Shown here in pieces: positions 18,781 through 27,252 of a stretch of DNA of 64,000 nucleotides. Position 1 is the stretch's first letter, and each line of letters opens with the position of its first letter. Source of the stretch: Bradyrhizobium sp. S69 (GTDB lineage: Bacteria > Pseudomonadota > Alphaproteobacteria > Rhizobiales > Xanthobacteraceae); contig NZ_LMUK01000037.1 of NCBI RefSeq assembly GCF_009766005.1, forward strand, positions 1-64,000. Reading direction: 5' to 3'. The notes below the pieces were generated by a model. The model ran no database searches. It saw only the letters and a program-made list of their open reading frames with translations, and was not told the DNA's origin. The position numbers were made by a program, and so were the translations under genes.

Positions 18781-19308
18781 ATGGCGTCCACCGCCCTTGT
18801 CATGTCAGACGTTCTGATTGTCGCCGAATGCTGGCAGGCCGAAGCCGACGCCGAGGCCGTGATCCATCGCGCCATCGCCACCGCCGCCGAGATCGCCAAT
18901 GCCGACCATGGCGAAGCCGAACTCGCGGTGATGCTGACCGACGACGAAGGCATCCGCACCCTCAACAGCAACTGGCGCGGCATCGACAAGCCGACCAATG
19001 TGCTGTCGTTCCCCGCCTTGCAGCCGACCGGCCCGCGTGGTCCCGACGAAGCGCCGCGGATGCTCGGCGACATCGCCATCGCCTATCAAACGATGCGCAA
19101 GGAAGCCGACGACGAACAAAAGCCGTTCGAGCACCATCTCAGTCATCTGGCCGTTCACGGCTACCTGCATCTGATCGGCTACGATCACGAAAACGATGCC
19201 GACGCCGACACCATGGAGGGCCTCGAGACCGAGATTCTCGCGCAACTCGGCATGCCCGATCCGTATGCGGAGCGAGATTCCGGCAAGGATCCGGAGCGGA
19301 TGGACTGA
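18781..19308 (+). CDS. ybeY: rRNA maturation endoribonuclease
   Basis: This 175-residue zinc endoribonuclease takes part in 16S rRNA 3'-end processing and ribosome quality control. The metal site HGYLHLIGYDH near residue 125 is intact, as is the upstream NWRGIDKPTNVLSFP segment. A TTG start 51 bases upstream is possible, but the ATG gives the usual start of the family. corC begins one base after the stop. Confidence 0.95.
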   Translation: MASTALVMSDVLIVAECWQAEADAEAVIHRAIATAAEIANADHGEAELAVMLTDDEGIRTLNSNWRGIDKPTNVLSFPALQPTGPRGPDEAPRMLGDIAIAYQTMRKEADDEQKPFEHHLSHLAVHGYLHLIGYDHENDADADTMEGLETEILAQLGMPDPYAERDSGKDPERMD

Positions 19309-19309
19309 G

Positions 19310-20428
19310 ATGGCCGACTCCGAACCGACCCACGACAATGCGCGCAATACGCGCAACCTGCCCGCGGTGGTGCAGGACGGCGAGGTTATGCGTCCGGCCG
19401 CCGACAATTGGCTGACTCGTGCGATCCGCACGCTGTTCGGCTGGAAGCCGGGATCGGTCCGCGACGATCTACAGGTCGTGCTCGATGCCTCGACGCCGGA
19501 CGAAGTCGGCTTTTCGGCGATCGAGCGCACCATGCTGCGCAATATCCTCGGCCTGCATGAACGCCGCATCGCCGACGTGATGATCCACCGCGCCGACATC
19601 GTCGCGGTCAAGCGCGACATCCCGCTCGGCGAATTGATGAGCCTGTTCGAGAGCGCGGCGCATTCGCGCCTCGTGGTCTACAATGAAACGCTCGACGATC
19701 CCGAGGGCATTGTCCACATCCGCGATCTCCTGGCGTTTATGACCGCGCGTGCGCGCGTGACGGATGGCGGCAAGGCAAAGCGCAAGAAGCCTTACCCGGC
19801 CGGCCTCGATTTGCGCACGGTTGATCTGGCGATGCCGCTCGCGGACGCCAATATCATCCGCAAGCTGATCTTCGTGCCGCCGTCGATGCGGGCGATCGAT
19901 CTTCTGGTGCAGATGCAGGCCACGCGCATCCATCTGGCGCTGGTGGTGGACGAATATGGCGGCACCGACGGCCTGGTGTCGATCGAGGACATCGTCGAAC
20001 AGATCGTCGGCGAAATCGACGACGAGCATGACAGCGACGAGCCGCCGTCGATCGTGCGGCAGGCGGATAATTCCTTCATCGCCGACGCCCGCGCCAGCCT
20101 CGACGACGTCCGTTCGGTGATCGGCGAGGATTTCGTCACCGGCGAGGCCGGCGAGGAAGTCGAGACGCTGGGCGGCTATCTGGTGACCCAGGTCGGCCGG
20201 CTGCCGGTGCGCGGCGAAGTCATTTCCGGTCCCGGCAATTACGAAATCCAGGTGCTCGATGCCGATCCGCGGCGCGTCAAGCGGCTGCGCATCGGTACGC
20301 GCAAGGAGCGTCCCGCACCGCGCACCCAGCGCGAGACCCGTCGCCGCGAAACGTCCCCGGAGACAGGTCAGCCGCAGGCCAATGACAATACCAGCCCGCC
20401 CTCGGGCGATGGAGCCGGCTCGTCGTGA
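19310..20428 (+). CDS. CBS-domain hemolysin-like protein (CorC/TlyC family)
   Basis: This 372-residue cytoplasmic protein has two CBS domains (about residues 90-150 and 155-215, with RIADVMIHRADIV and VVDEYGGTDGLVSIEDI) and a C-terminal CorC_HlyC transporter-associated domain. No DUF21 membrane domain is present, so it is the short CorC type linked to magnesium/cobalt handling. The C-terminus is a basic, low-complexity tail. Its stop overlaps the lnt start by four bases (GTGA). The position between ybeY and lnt is strongly conserved. Confidence 0.92.
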   Translation: MADSEPTHDNARNTRNLPAVVQDGEVMRPAADNWLTRAIRTLFGWKPGSVRDDLQVVLDASTPDEVGFSAIERTMLRNILGLHERRIADVMIHRADIVAVKRDIPLGELMSLFESAAHSRLVVYNETLDDPEGIVHIRDLLAFMTARARVTDGGKAKRKKPYPAGLDLRTVDLAMPLADANIIRKLIFVPPSMRAIDLLVQMQATRIHLALVVDEYGGTDGLVSIEDIVEQIVGEIDDEHDSDEPPSIVRQADNSFIADARASLDDVRSVIGEDFVTGEAGEEVETLGGYLVTQVGRLPVRGEVISGPGNYEIQVLDADPRRVKRLRIGTRKERPAPRTQRETRRRETSPETGQPQANDNTSPPSGDGAGSS

Positions 20429-22038
20429 CCGCCGCCAATAAACTCCGCGTCGCCGGCCTTTCGATCATCCTGGCGTGGGGATGGAAGCGCGCCGCTATCG
20501 CGCTCGCAGCCGGCGCCTTGTCGGCGTTGGCCATGGCGCCGTTCAACGCATGGCCGGTGCTGTTCCTGACGTTTCCGGTGATGGTCTGGCTGATCGATGG
20601 CGCCGGCGCCGGCCGTGCGCGCGGCGTTCCCGCCGCGGCGATGGCCGGATGGTGGTTCGGCCTCGGCTATTTCGTGCCGGGCCTGTACTGGATCGGCTAC
20701 GCCTTTCTGGTCGACGCATCGACCTTTGCCTGGCTGCTGCCGTTCGCGATCCTTGGCCTGCCGGCCTATCTGGCGCTGTTTACCGCCTTTGGTTTTGGCT
20801 TCGCGCGGCTGATCTGGACCCGGGATGCCTCGCGCGTGCTGGCGCTCGCAGCAGCCCTGACGGTGAGCGAATGGCTGCGCGGCCATGTGCTGACCGGCTT
20901 TCCCTGGAACGCCTTCGGCTACGCCCTGAGCGAGCCGCTGGCGCTGGCCCAGACGGGATCGCTGGTCGGCCTGTGGGGCCTGACCTTCCTGAGCGTCGCG
21001 ATTTTCGCGAGCCCGGCCGTGCTGATCGACGGCACCTCACGCGGACGCAAGCCGTGGATCGCGCCGGCGCTGGCCCTGCTGCTGCTCGCGGCGATGGGAA
21101 TCTTCGGCGCCGTCCGGCTGGCGTTGCAGCCGACCACGATGGTCGCCAACCTCAAGCTGCGGATCATGCAGCCCAACCTGCAACAGGACCAGCGCTTCAA
21201 CTACTCCGCCAAGGCGGAGGTGATGAAGAAATATCTGACGCTTTCGGACCGCGCCTCCGGACCGCAATCCACCGGCGTGCGCGACGTCAACATCCTGATC
21301 TGGCCGGAATCGGCATTTCCGTTTTTCCTGACCCGCGAAGCCGATGCGATGGGGCAGATCGCCGATCTGTTGCCAAAGGGCACGGTGCTGATTACCGGGG
21401 CGGTGCGCGCGCCCGAACTGCCGCCCGGCGTCAAGATCACCCGCGCCTATAATTCGATCTATGTGATCGATCACGACGGCAGCGTGCTGTCGGTCTACGA
21501 CAAGCTGCATCTGGTGCCGTTCGGCGAATATCTGCCGTTCCAGGACTGGATGGAAAGACTGGGCTTCGAGCAACTCACCAAAGTCCAGGGCGGATTCATT
21601 CCGGGCGCGGTCCGCCGCACCCTGGAGATACCGAATGCGCCGCGCGCGCTACCCTTGATTTGCTACGAGGCGATCTTTCCCGGGACCGTTGCGACGCGCG
21701 ACGATCGCCCGGGCTGGATCGTCAACCTGACCAATGACGGCTGGTTCGGAATGTCGACCGGTCCCTATCAGCATCTGCAACAGGTGCGGCTGCGCGCGAT
21801 CGAGGAAGGCTTGCCGGTGGTGCGCGCCGCCAACACCGGTATTTCCGCGGTGATCGATCCGTTGGGGCGGGTCGTCGCACGGCTCGGCCTCGGCCTCGAA
21901 GGCGTGCTCGATTCAAGCCTGCCGTCGGCCATTCCACCGACGATTTACGCGCGCGTCGGCGACACGCCTGCCGCGATTTTGCTCGCCGCGGCGTTGATCT
22001 TCGTGATCCGCCGCCGTACGGCGAAACGAGCTTCCTGA
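20425..22038 (+). CDS. lnt: Apolipoprotein N-acyltransferase
   Basis: This 537-residue inner-membrane enzyme adds the third acyl chain to lipoproteins. N-terminal helices span about residues 1-215. The nitrilase domain has the catalytic Glu in WPESAFPF, the Lys region in DKLHLVPFGEYLP, and the Cys in LICYEAIFPG. The GTG start overlaps the corC stop. The length is normal. Transcription may end soon after, in the 300-bp gap. Confidence 0.95.
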   Translation: MTAANKLRVAGLSIILAWGWKRAAIALAAGALSALAMAPFNAWPVLFLTFPVMVWLIDGAGAGRARGVPAAAMAGWWFGLGYFVPGLYWIGYAFLVDASTFAWLLPFAILGLPAYLALFTAFGFGFARLIWTRDASRVLALAAALTVSEWLRGHVLTGFPWNAFGYALSEPLALAQTGSLVGLWGLTFLSVAIFASPAVLIDGTSRGRKPWIAPALALLLLAAMGIFGAVRLALQPTTMVANLKLRIMQPNLQQDQRFNYSAKAEVMKKYLTLSDRASGPQSTGVRDVNILIWPESAFPFFLTREADAMGQIADLLPKGTVLITGAVRAPELPPGVKITRAYNSIYVIDHDGSVLSVYDKLHLVPFGEYLPFQDWMERLGFEQLTKVQGGFIPGAVRRTLEIPNAPRALPLICYEAIFPGTVATRDDRPGWIVNLTNDGWFGMSTGPYQHLQQVRLRAIEEGLPVVRAANTGISAVIDPLGRVVARLGLGLEGVLDSSLPSAIPPTIYARVGDTPAAILLAAALIFVIRRRTAKRAS

Positions 22039-22346
22039 CGTCTAAGGATTCATACTTGGTTTTGGATACCGGCATTAAGCACGGTGCGCGACACTGCGCC
22101 GGTTGACAGATCGGCGCTCATTCGCAATCTGGCCACAGTGAGGGAGAATAAGTTCAAGCAATTGAATTAAAATTATGTGCAGTCCTCACCGGCCGCTGAA
22201 TTCGATGCGGTCTCTCTTTCTCGAGCATGATCCGGAAAAGTGGGTACCGGTTTTCCGAAAAGATCATGCTCAAATAAATAGATAGAATGGCCTGCTAAGT
22301 TTTAGTTCGGCCTCTTCCCCTCGCGTGATCCCAAGGAGTGTTGGAG
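22039..22346. other. Intergenic region before the Xre regulator, 308 bp
   Basis: An AT-rich stretch (AGCAATTGAATTAAAATTATG near 22160) probably carries the promoter of the regulator gene. A TTGACA lies at 22103-22108, but no convincing -10 follows at the right distance. A palindromic repeat occupies 22223-22271. No gene seen. Confidence 0.45.
22223..22271. repeat. GAGCATGATC palindromic repeat
   Basis: GAGCATGATC at the left end and GATCATGCTC at the right end are perfect inverted arms. Inside, CGGAAAAGTGGGTACCGGTTTTCCG forms a second hairpin layer. A related pair of half-units lies between rpsO and pnp. Confidence 0.85.
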
Positions 22347-22763
22347 ATGTCGACCAAAGCGCCCAATCCTGTTGACAAATATGTCGGCAGTCGTGTGCGC
22401 ATGCGCCGGATCATGCTTGGCATGAGCCAGGAAAAACTCGGCGAAGCATTGGGCCTCACCTTCCAGCAGGTTCAGAAATACGAAAAAGGCACCAACCGGG
22501 TCGGCGCCAGCCGCATTCAGCAGATTTCCGAAATCCTTCAAGTGCCGGTTTCGTTTTTGTTCGAGGGAGGACCGAGCGGCGCGGTGAGCGGCGACAATTT
22601 CGCCGAAGCCGCCTCGCCGGCCTACATTTCCGATTTCCTGGCGACCTCCGAGGGCCTGGCCTTGACCCGCGCCTTCACCCGCATCACCGACGCCAAGCTT
22701 CGGCGCAGCATCGTCGACATGGTCGAACAGATCGCCGCGCGCGAAGGCCCCGACCGGCGCTGA
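22347..22763 (+). CDS. Xre-family helix-turn-helix regulator
   Basis: This 138-residue DNA-binding protein has its HTH_3 domain at residues 12-70 (SRVRMRRIMLGMSQEKLGEA, then LTFQQVQKYEKGTNRVGASR) and a C-terminal helical region likely used for dimerisation. It belongs to the PhrR-like group conserved next to lnt in Rhizobiales. The ATG is used because GGAG precedes it; an upstream TTG would add three residues. The target genes are unknown. Confidence 0.88.
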   Translation: MSTKAPNPVDKYVGSRVRMRRIMLGMSQEKLGEALGLTFQQVQKYEKGTNRVGASRIQQISEILQVPVSFLFEGGPSGAVSGDNFAEAASPAYISDFLATSEGLALTRAFTRITDAKLRRSIVDMVEQIAAREGPDRR

Positions 22764-22816
22764 GCACCAGCCTTTTCCCGGAATGACAAGGATTGATTTC
22801 CGATGTAGGCAACAGC

Positions 22817-23953
22817 ATGCAGACCACAGCCTCGTCCAATCCGTTCGACCCCCAAACCATCCTTGACGGCATCCGCCGCTGGGTTGAGATGGAAACCCCG
22901 ACCGAAGCGCCGGAGCGGGTCAACCTTTTGGCGAACCTGGTCGCGGACGGCTATCGCGATCTGCCGGCTACGGTCGAGCGCATCGCCGGCTGCGACGGCT
23001 GCGGCGATCATCTGGTGGCGCGCTCGTCATGGGGCCAGGATCATCCGGGCATTCTGGTGCTGAGCCATCTCGATACGGTTCACCCACTCGGATTCATCGA
23101 GCGCCTGCCATTTCGTATCGAAGGCGACAGCGCGTTCGGTCCGGGCATCTACGACATGAAGGGCGGCGCCTATCTGGCTTATCATGCGTTCCGGCAGCTT
23201 TGCGCCGCAGCCGAACGTTCGCCGCTCGGCGTGACGCAACTTTACGTCTCGGATGAAGAGATCGGCAGCCCGACGTCGCGCGCGCTGATCGAGGCCGAGG
23301 GCCGCAAGGCAAAATATGTGCTGGTGACGGAGCCGGCCCGCGATGGCGGCAAAGTCGTCACCGGGCGCAAAGGCGTCGCGCGCTTCGAGGTCTTCATCAA
23401 AGGCGTCCCCGCTCATTCCGGAACGCGGCCGCAGGACGGCCGCAGCGCGATCCGCGAACTCGGCAATATCATTCAAACGCTGGAAGCCATGAACGATCCG
23501 AAGCGCGGCGTGACCGTCAATGTCGGCGTCGTCAGAGGCGGCACCCGGTCGAACGTCATTGCGGAGGAAGCCTATGCGGAGGTCGATATGCGCGTTCCGA
23601 CCATCGCGGATTCCGACGAGCTGGTGCCGAAAATCCTGAACCTGACATCACGCACCGACGGCGTCAGCGTCAAGGTGACCGGCGGCTTGAACCGGCCGCC
23701 TTACGAGAAGGGCAATGCCGGTGCTGCGCTTTTCGAGCACGCCAGGACGCTCGCCACCGAACTTGGAATAGATCTGGTGGACACCGCGACCGGCGGCGGC
23801 TCCGACGGCAATTTCACCGCACCTCACACCGCGACACTCGATGGCCTCGGGGTCGACGGCCAGGGCGCGCATACCCATTATGAGCAGATCTACATCTCCT
23901 CGATCGAACCGAGGGCGCGGCTGTTGCATCGGCTGTATCAGACGCTGCGATGA
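22817..23953 (+). CDS. M20-family metallopeptidase (glutamate carboxypeptidase-like)
   Basis: This 378-residue di-zinc hydrolase has its metal ligands in HLDTVHP (near residue 83) and in the GIYDMKGG segment. The general-base/ligand pair is DEEIGS, and a late His lies in GVDGQGAHTHYEQ. A dimerisation insert covers the middle third (ARFEVFIKGVPAHSG). It resembles carboxypeptidase G2-like enzymes that release C-terminal glutamate. No signal peptide is visible. Its stop overlaps the trmB start (ATGA). In related Rhizobiales metK often sits in this place, so the gene may be a local insertion. Confidence 0.88.
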   Translation: MQTTASSNPFDPQTILDGIRRWVEMETPTEAPERVNLLANLVADGYRDLPATVERIAGCDGCGDHLVARSSWGQDHPGILVLSHLDTVHPLGFIERLPFRIEGDSAFGPGIYDMKGGAYLAYHAFRQLCAAAERSPLGVTQLYVSDEEIGSPTSRALIEAEGRKAKYVLVTEPARDGGKVVTGRKGVARFEVFIKGVPAHSGTRPQDGRSAIRELGNIIQTLEAMNDPKRGVTVNVGVVRGGTRSNVIAEEAYAEVDMRVPTIADSDELVPKILNLTSRTDGVSVKVTGGLNRPPYEKGNAGAALFEHARTLATELGIDLVDTATGGGSDGNFTAPHTATLDGLGVDGQGAHTHYEQIYISSIEPRARLLHRLYQTLR

Positions 23954-24735
23954 GCAATGCTCCGCGCGATCCGAGGGATCACACTGATTTGGACCACGAA
24001 GCTTTGGACCACGATGCGCCGCCCGAAGCGGAGGCCGATCGCAGGTTCTTCGGCCGCCGCAAGGGTCACAAGCTGCGTGTCCATCAGCTCGATCTGATCG
24101 AGCAATTGCTGCCGCGGCTGGCGCTCGACATCCAGGACTCCAACGATACTTCGAAGCCGTCCGATTTTGCCGGCCTTGCCGCGCGCTTCGACCGGCCGGT
24201 CGATGAGGTCAGGCTGGAAATCGGATTCGGCGGCGGCGAGCATTTGATCGCGGAGGCGCTCGCCTTTCCGAACACCGGATTCATCGGCTGCGAACCCTAT
24301 GTCAACGGCATGGCGAAGATCCTGGCGCAGATCGAAACCCATGACATCGCCAATATCAGGCTGTTCGCCGGCGACGCCGCCGAATTGCTGGCATGGGCGC
24401 CACCGCTGGCGCTGGCGCGGATCGATCTCATCCATCCCGATCCGTGGCCGAAGCGGCGGCACTGGAAGCGGCGCTTCGTGCAGGATGCCACCATCGTGGC
24501 GATGGCGCGCATCCTTAAAGCCTCAGGCGAGTTTCGTTTTGTCTGCGATATCGACGATTATGTCGCATGGACGCTGGCGCATCTGGTGCGGTCGCCGGAT
24601 TTCGAATGGACCGCTGAGCGCGCGGCTGACTGGCGCGCGCCGTGGCCCGGTTACACGATGACGCGCTATGGCCGCAAAGCCGAACGCGAAGGCCGCAAGG
24701 CGGCGTATTTGCGGTTTCGCAAGATCAGAGCGTGA
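23950..24735 (+). CDS. trmB: tRNA (guanine-N7)-methyltransferase
   Basis: This 261-residue class I SAM-dependent methyltransferase makes m7G46 in tRNA. The SAM-binding motif reads EIGFGGGEHL near residue 93, and HPDPWPKRRHWKRR near residue 163 is the family hallmark. The N-terminal 30 residues are acidic and contain a duplicated DLDHEALDHD stretch, from a 15-bp tandem repeat at 23986-24015. It overlaps the peptidase gene by four bases and is probably co-transcribed with it. Confidence 0.95.
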   Translation: MSNAPRDPRDHTDLDHEALDHDAPPEAEADRRFFGRRKGHKLRVHQLDLIEQLLPRLALDIQDSNDTSKPSDFAGLAARFDRPVDEVRLEIGFGGGEHLIAEALAFPNTGFIGCEPYVNGMAKILAQIETHDIANIRLFAGDAAELLAWAPPLALARIDLIHPDPWPKRRHWKRRFVQDATIVAMARILKASGEFRFVCDIDDYVAWTLAHLVRSPDFEWTAERAADWRAPWPGYTMTRYGRKAEREGRKAAYLRFRKIRA

Positions 24736-24766
24736 TGAGATTAGATTGAGCGACGGCGCGCCTCGC

Positions 24767-24893
24767 TTCACCTCTCCCCGGCGGGGAGAGGTCGATTTGC
24801 GAAGCAAATCGGGTGAGGGCTCTTATGCCAAACGAGAGGCCCTAACCCCTCACCCGGCGCTACGCGCCGACCTCTCCCAACGGGAGAGGTGAA
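24767..24893. repeat. Palindromic repeat, family D, copy 1
   Basis: TTCACCTCTCCC at the left is answered by GGGAGAGGTGAA at the right (12-bp perfect ends). Inside are GGCGGGGAGAGGTCG and a GCGCTACGCGC hairpin. It sits between two convergent genes, where it could act as a bidirectional transcription barrier. Confidence 0.85.
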
Positions 24894-24941
24894 GGAAATC
24901 GCGGCCGATTCAATCAATAATCATCGTGCTCCGGTTGATGC

Positions 24942-26024
24942 TCACGCCGACTGACGGGTCTGCCAGAAATTGACGACGCGCTCGGCGGTCGAGGGCATCA
25001 GCCGCGTGAAATTGACGCGGGCGGTCTCGATATCGGCCGGTGCCGCGATCCGGTTCGGACCGAGCCGAAGCAGAATCAAGGCGCGCACGGTCGCCCATTC
25101 GAGGCCGATGGTCTTGCCGACGATCAGGATCGGATCGTGACGGTCGCCCGAGATCAGCCGGTCGAGCGTCGCGATCTTCACCGCCGACATCGCCGACAAC
25201 GCCGCGATCGATTCCTCGTATTTGAAGCTCTTGGCAAAGCCGAGCAGCGCGGCTTCATTGAGTTCGCCGGCGCCATGCAGCGCCAGGATCTTGCGTTGCG
25301 CCGGCGCGAAGTTGCGGCGGCTTTCGACCGGTTCGGGCGGGCCGGAAAGTTCGCTGATCGCCATTTTGATCGCCGCCTGCCGCTCGGGCTTGACCACGTC
25401 GAGCAGACGCCGGCGCACGATGTCGATCGATCCCTCCAGAAGATCTTTCAACTGCGGCGCCGACAGATCGGCGCGCTGGCCGACCGCGAGCGTCAGCACG
25501 CCGTCATGGCTGGCGCGCTTGATCAGCGCCGAATATCCGGCCTGTGAAAAAAGCGCGCCGGCATTGCCGGCGGCGCGCCGGACCACATCGCGGTCGCCGC
25601 GGTGCACGATAATGTCGGTGAGATCGCAAGAAAGCGTCCGCCGCTCGGACATCGCCAGCAGATGCCCCTGGCCCTTCGCGCCCGCGATTTCGATCAACGC
25701 CTTTTCATCGATCACCGGTGAGCGGCGCAGCAGCGGGCCCGCGATCGCGATGGCGTCCTCGCGCGCGAGTTGCCCGACCAGCCCGCGCGGCGCGTTGGCC
25801 AGCAGCGACAACCGCTCGGCGAGATCGGCGCGCGCGGCAAGCTCGGTATGGGGAACGAGATCGGTCAGAACGCCGTCGAACAGATCGACGTGATCCGGTC
25901 GGTAATTCGCGACCCCCGAAAGAAACAGCTCGGCGATCCGCCGGCCGACATCCGCCAGGCGCTTGGAATCGCCGTTCCTGACCATCTCATCGAGCCCGGG
26001 AATCAGCGAGGGAGCGACTGCCAT
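24942..26024 (-). CDS. DUF2336 domain-containing protein
   Basis: This 360-residue protein is predicted to be almost all alpha-helical, with repeated helix pairs such as VVRRAAGNAGALFSQAGYSAL, which match the HEAT-like DUF2336 family of alphaproteobacteria. The start is the ATG at 26024; a TTG just before it is the only alternative. No signal peptide or membrane segment. Function unknown; family members are often found near signalling or nucleoid-related genes. It points away from the rimP operon and converges on trmB. Confidence 0.8.
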   Translation of the reverse strand: MAVAPSLIPGLDEMVRNGDSKRLADVGRRIAELFLSGVANYRPDHVDLFDGVLTDLVPHTELAARADLAERLSLLANAPRGLVGQLAREDAIAIAGPLLRRSPVIDEKALIEIAGAKGQGHLLAMSERRTLSCDLTDIIVHRGDRDVVRRAAGNAGALFSQAGYSALIKRASHDGVLTLAVGQRADLSAPQLKDLLEGSIDIVRRRLLDVVKPERQAAIKMAISELSGPPEPVESRRNFAPAQRKILALHGAGELNEAALLGFAKSFKYEESIAALSAMSAVKIATLDRLISGDRHDPILIVGKTIGLEWATVRALILLRLGPNRIAAPADIETARVNFTRLMPSTAERVVNFWQTRQSA

Positions 26025-26210
26025 CAAACCTACTTTTCCGGCAAATTCCTCATGGGGGATCTGCGGTGAACGGGTGCAGGAATTTCAAACCGGCGCCGCC
26101 CGCGCGCATTGTCGGCAATTCGGTAATTTAGGCGGGCTTGGTGAAGGAAGGGTTAGGTTGATGAACCGCGCGAAACGGCCGTAAAATCGCGCTTTCGGGT
26201 CCCGCAGCCC

Positions 26211-26239
26211 TTGCCGGACAACGCCAAAACCGCTATATC
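26211..26239 (+). promoter_or_regulatory. Predicted housekeeping promoter of the rimP-nusA operon
   Basis: TTGCCG at 26211-26216 and TATATC at 26234-26239 are separated by 17 bases. Transcription should begin near 26246, about 190 bases before the rimP start. Confidence 0.65.
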
Positions 26240-26276
26240 GACGGCAACTTATGGTTCTCATACGATCGCGTATTGA

Positions 26277-26306
26277 GAGTGGGCCCCTCCGGACCCGCTC
26301 TTTTTT
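26277..26306 (+). terminator. Intrinsic terminator inside the rimP leader (candidate attenuator)
   Basis: GAGTGGG pairs with CCCGCTC, with further CC/GG pairs inside, and six T residues follow. Because it lies between the predicted promoter and rimP, most transcripts would stop here unless antitermination occurs. A conserved rimP leader with a terminator has been described for alphaproteobacteria (recalled, not checked). Confidence 0.75.
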
Positions 26307-26436
26307 ATTACCCGAACGGACCCGACGCAGGAGCAACGGCGGGCGGCTTGGGTAGACCAACCGGACGCAGCCTGAGCGCCGGCCTCACTCAAACACACGC
26401 TAGACAGCTCAAGTTAGACGCATTTTGACCCTGGAC

Positions 26437-27249
26437 ATGACTGATCCAATTACTGGTTCCATTGTAGATTCCTTGGCCGATTCCGTGGACCTCGATCTGC
26501 TCGCCGAGCCGCGCCTCGTCGTCGAGCCGGGCGTCGCGGCACGCGTGTCCGCGGTTGCCGGTCCGGTCTTGCAGGGCATGGGCTACCGGCTGGTGCGGAT
26601 CAAGATTTCCGCCGAATCCGGTTGCACCGTGCAGATCATGGCGGAACGGCCCGACGGAACCATGCAGATCGAGGATTGCGAGGCGATTTCAAAGGCGCTG
26701 TCGCCGGTGCTCGATATTGCCGACCCGATCGAGCAGGCCTATCGCCTCGAGGTTTCCTCGCCCGGGATCGACCGTCCGCTGGTGCGCCGCTCCGATTTCG
26801 AGCGTTATGCCGGCCATCTGGTGAAAATCGAGATGGCGGTTGCCCATGAAGGCCGCAAGCGGTTTCGCGGTACCCTAGGCGGCGTCGAAGGCGATGCGAT
26901 CCGGCTGCATCGCGATGACAGACGCACGGACGAAGAGGCCGATGTCGCGCTTGTCATGGAAGATATTTCGGATGCGCGGCTGGTTCTGACCGACGAGTTG
27001 ATCGCGGAATCAATGCGGCGCGGCAAGGCCGCCGAGCGCGAGTTGCGCCAGCAACTCGGGCTCGAGCCACCGCCGCCGCCCCACGCCACCAAAAGCGATC
27101 CGGCCAAAAGCAACAAACCGAAGCCGAAATTAAAGCCCAAAGCCAACGCCAAAGGCGCGCCCAAGGCTCCGCCGAAGAATACCAAGGAACACCGTCTTGC
27201 CGCGGAAAGAGCCCGGCGAGGCGAAATCGATCCCATCGAAGGAGAATGA
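26437..27249 (+). CDS. rimP: Ribosome maturation factor
   Basis: This 270-residue protein binds the 30S subunit during assembly. The N-terminal alpha/beta domain (about residues 25-110, with [14 protein letters not shown] and [16 protein letters not shown]) and the C-terminal SH3-like barrel (about 110-190) are intact. A further 60 residues or so form a Lys/Pro/Ala-rich tail ([17 protein letters not shown]), a likely disordered RNA-binding extension common in this group. The ATG is used; a TTG four codons earlier is possible. It starts the operon leading to pnp. Confidence 0.95.
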   Translation: MTDPITGSIVDSLADSVDLDLLAEPRLVVEPGVAARVSAVAGPVLQGMGYRLVRIKISAESGCTVQIMAERPDGTMQIEDCEAISKALSPVLDIADPIEQAYRLEVSSPGIDRPLVRRSDFERYAGHLVKIEMAVAHEGRKRFRGTLGGVEGDAIRLHRDDRRTDEEADVALVMEDISDARLVLTDELIAESMRRGKAAERELRQQLGLEPPPPPHATKSDPAKSNKPKPKLKPKANAKGAPKAPPKNTKEHRLAAERARRGEIDPIEGE

Positions 27250-27252
27250 ACC

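Larger units (their letters stand above)
26025..26436 (+). other. Divergent regulatory region ahead of rimP, 412 bp
   Basis: It holds the promoter of the DUF2336 gene on the minus strand, the rimP promoter at 26211-26239, and the leader with a terminator hairpin at 26277-26306. The segment between the hairpin and the rimP start (about 130 bases) has no reading frame that looks real. Confidence 0.6.

Noticed and set aside
26246..26436. tRNA gene in the rimP leader (as metY in E. coli)
   Set aside because: No T-loop GGTTCGA-type sequence or cloverleaf could be formed.
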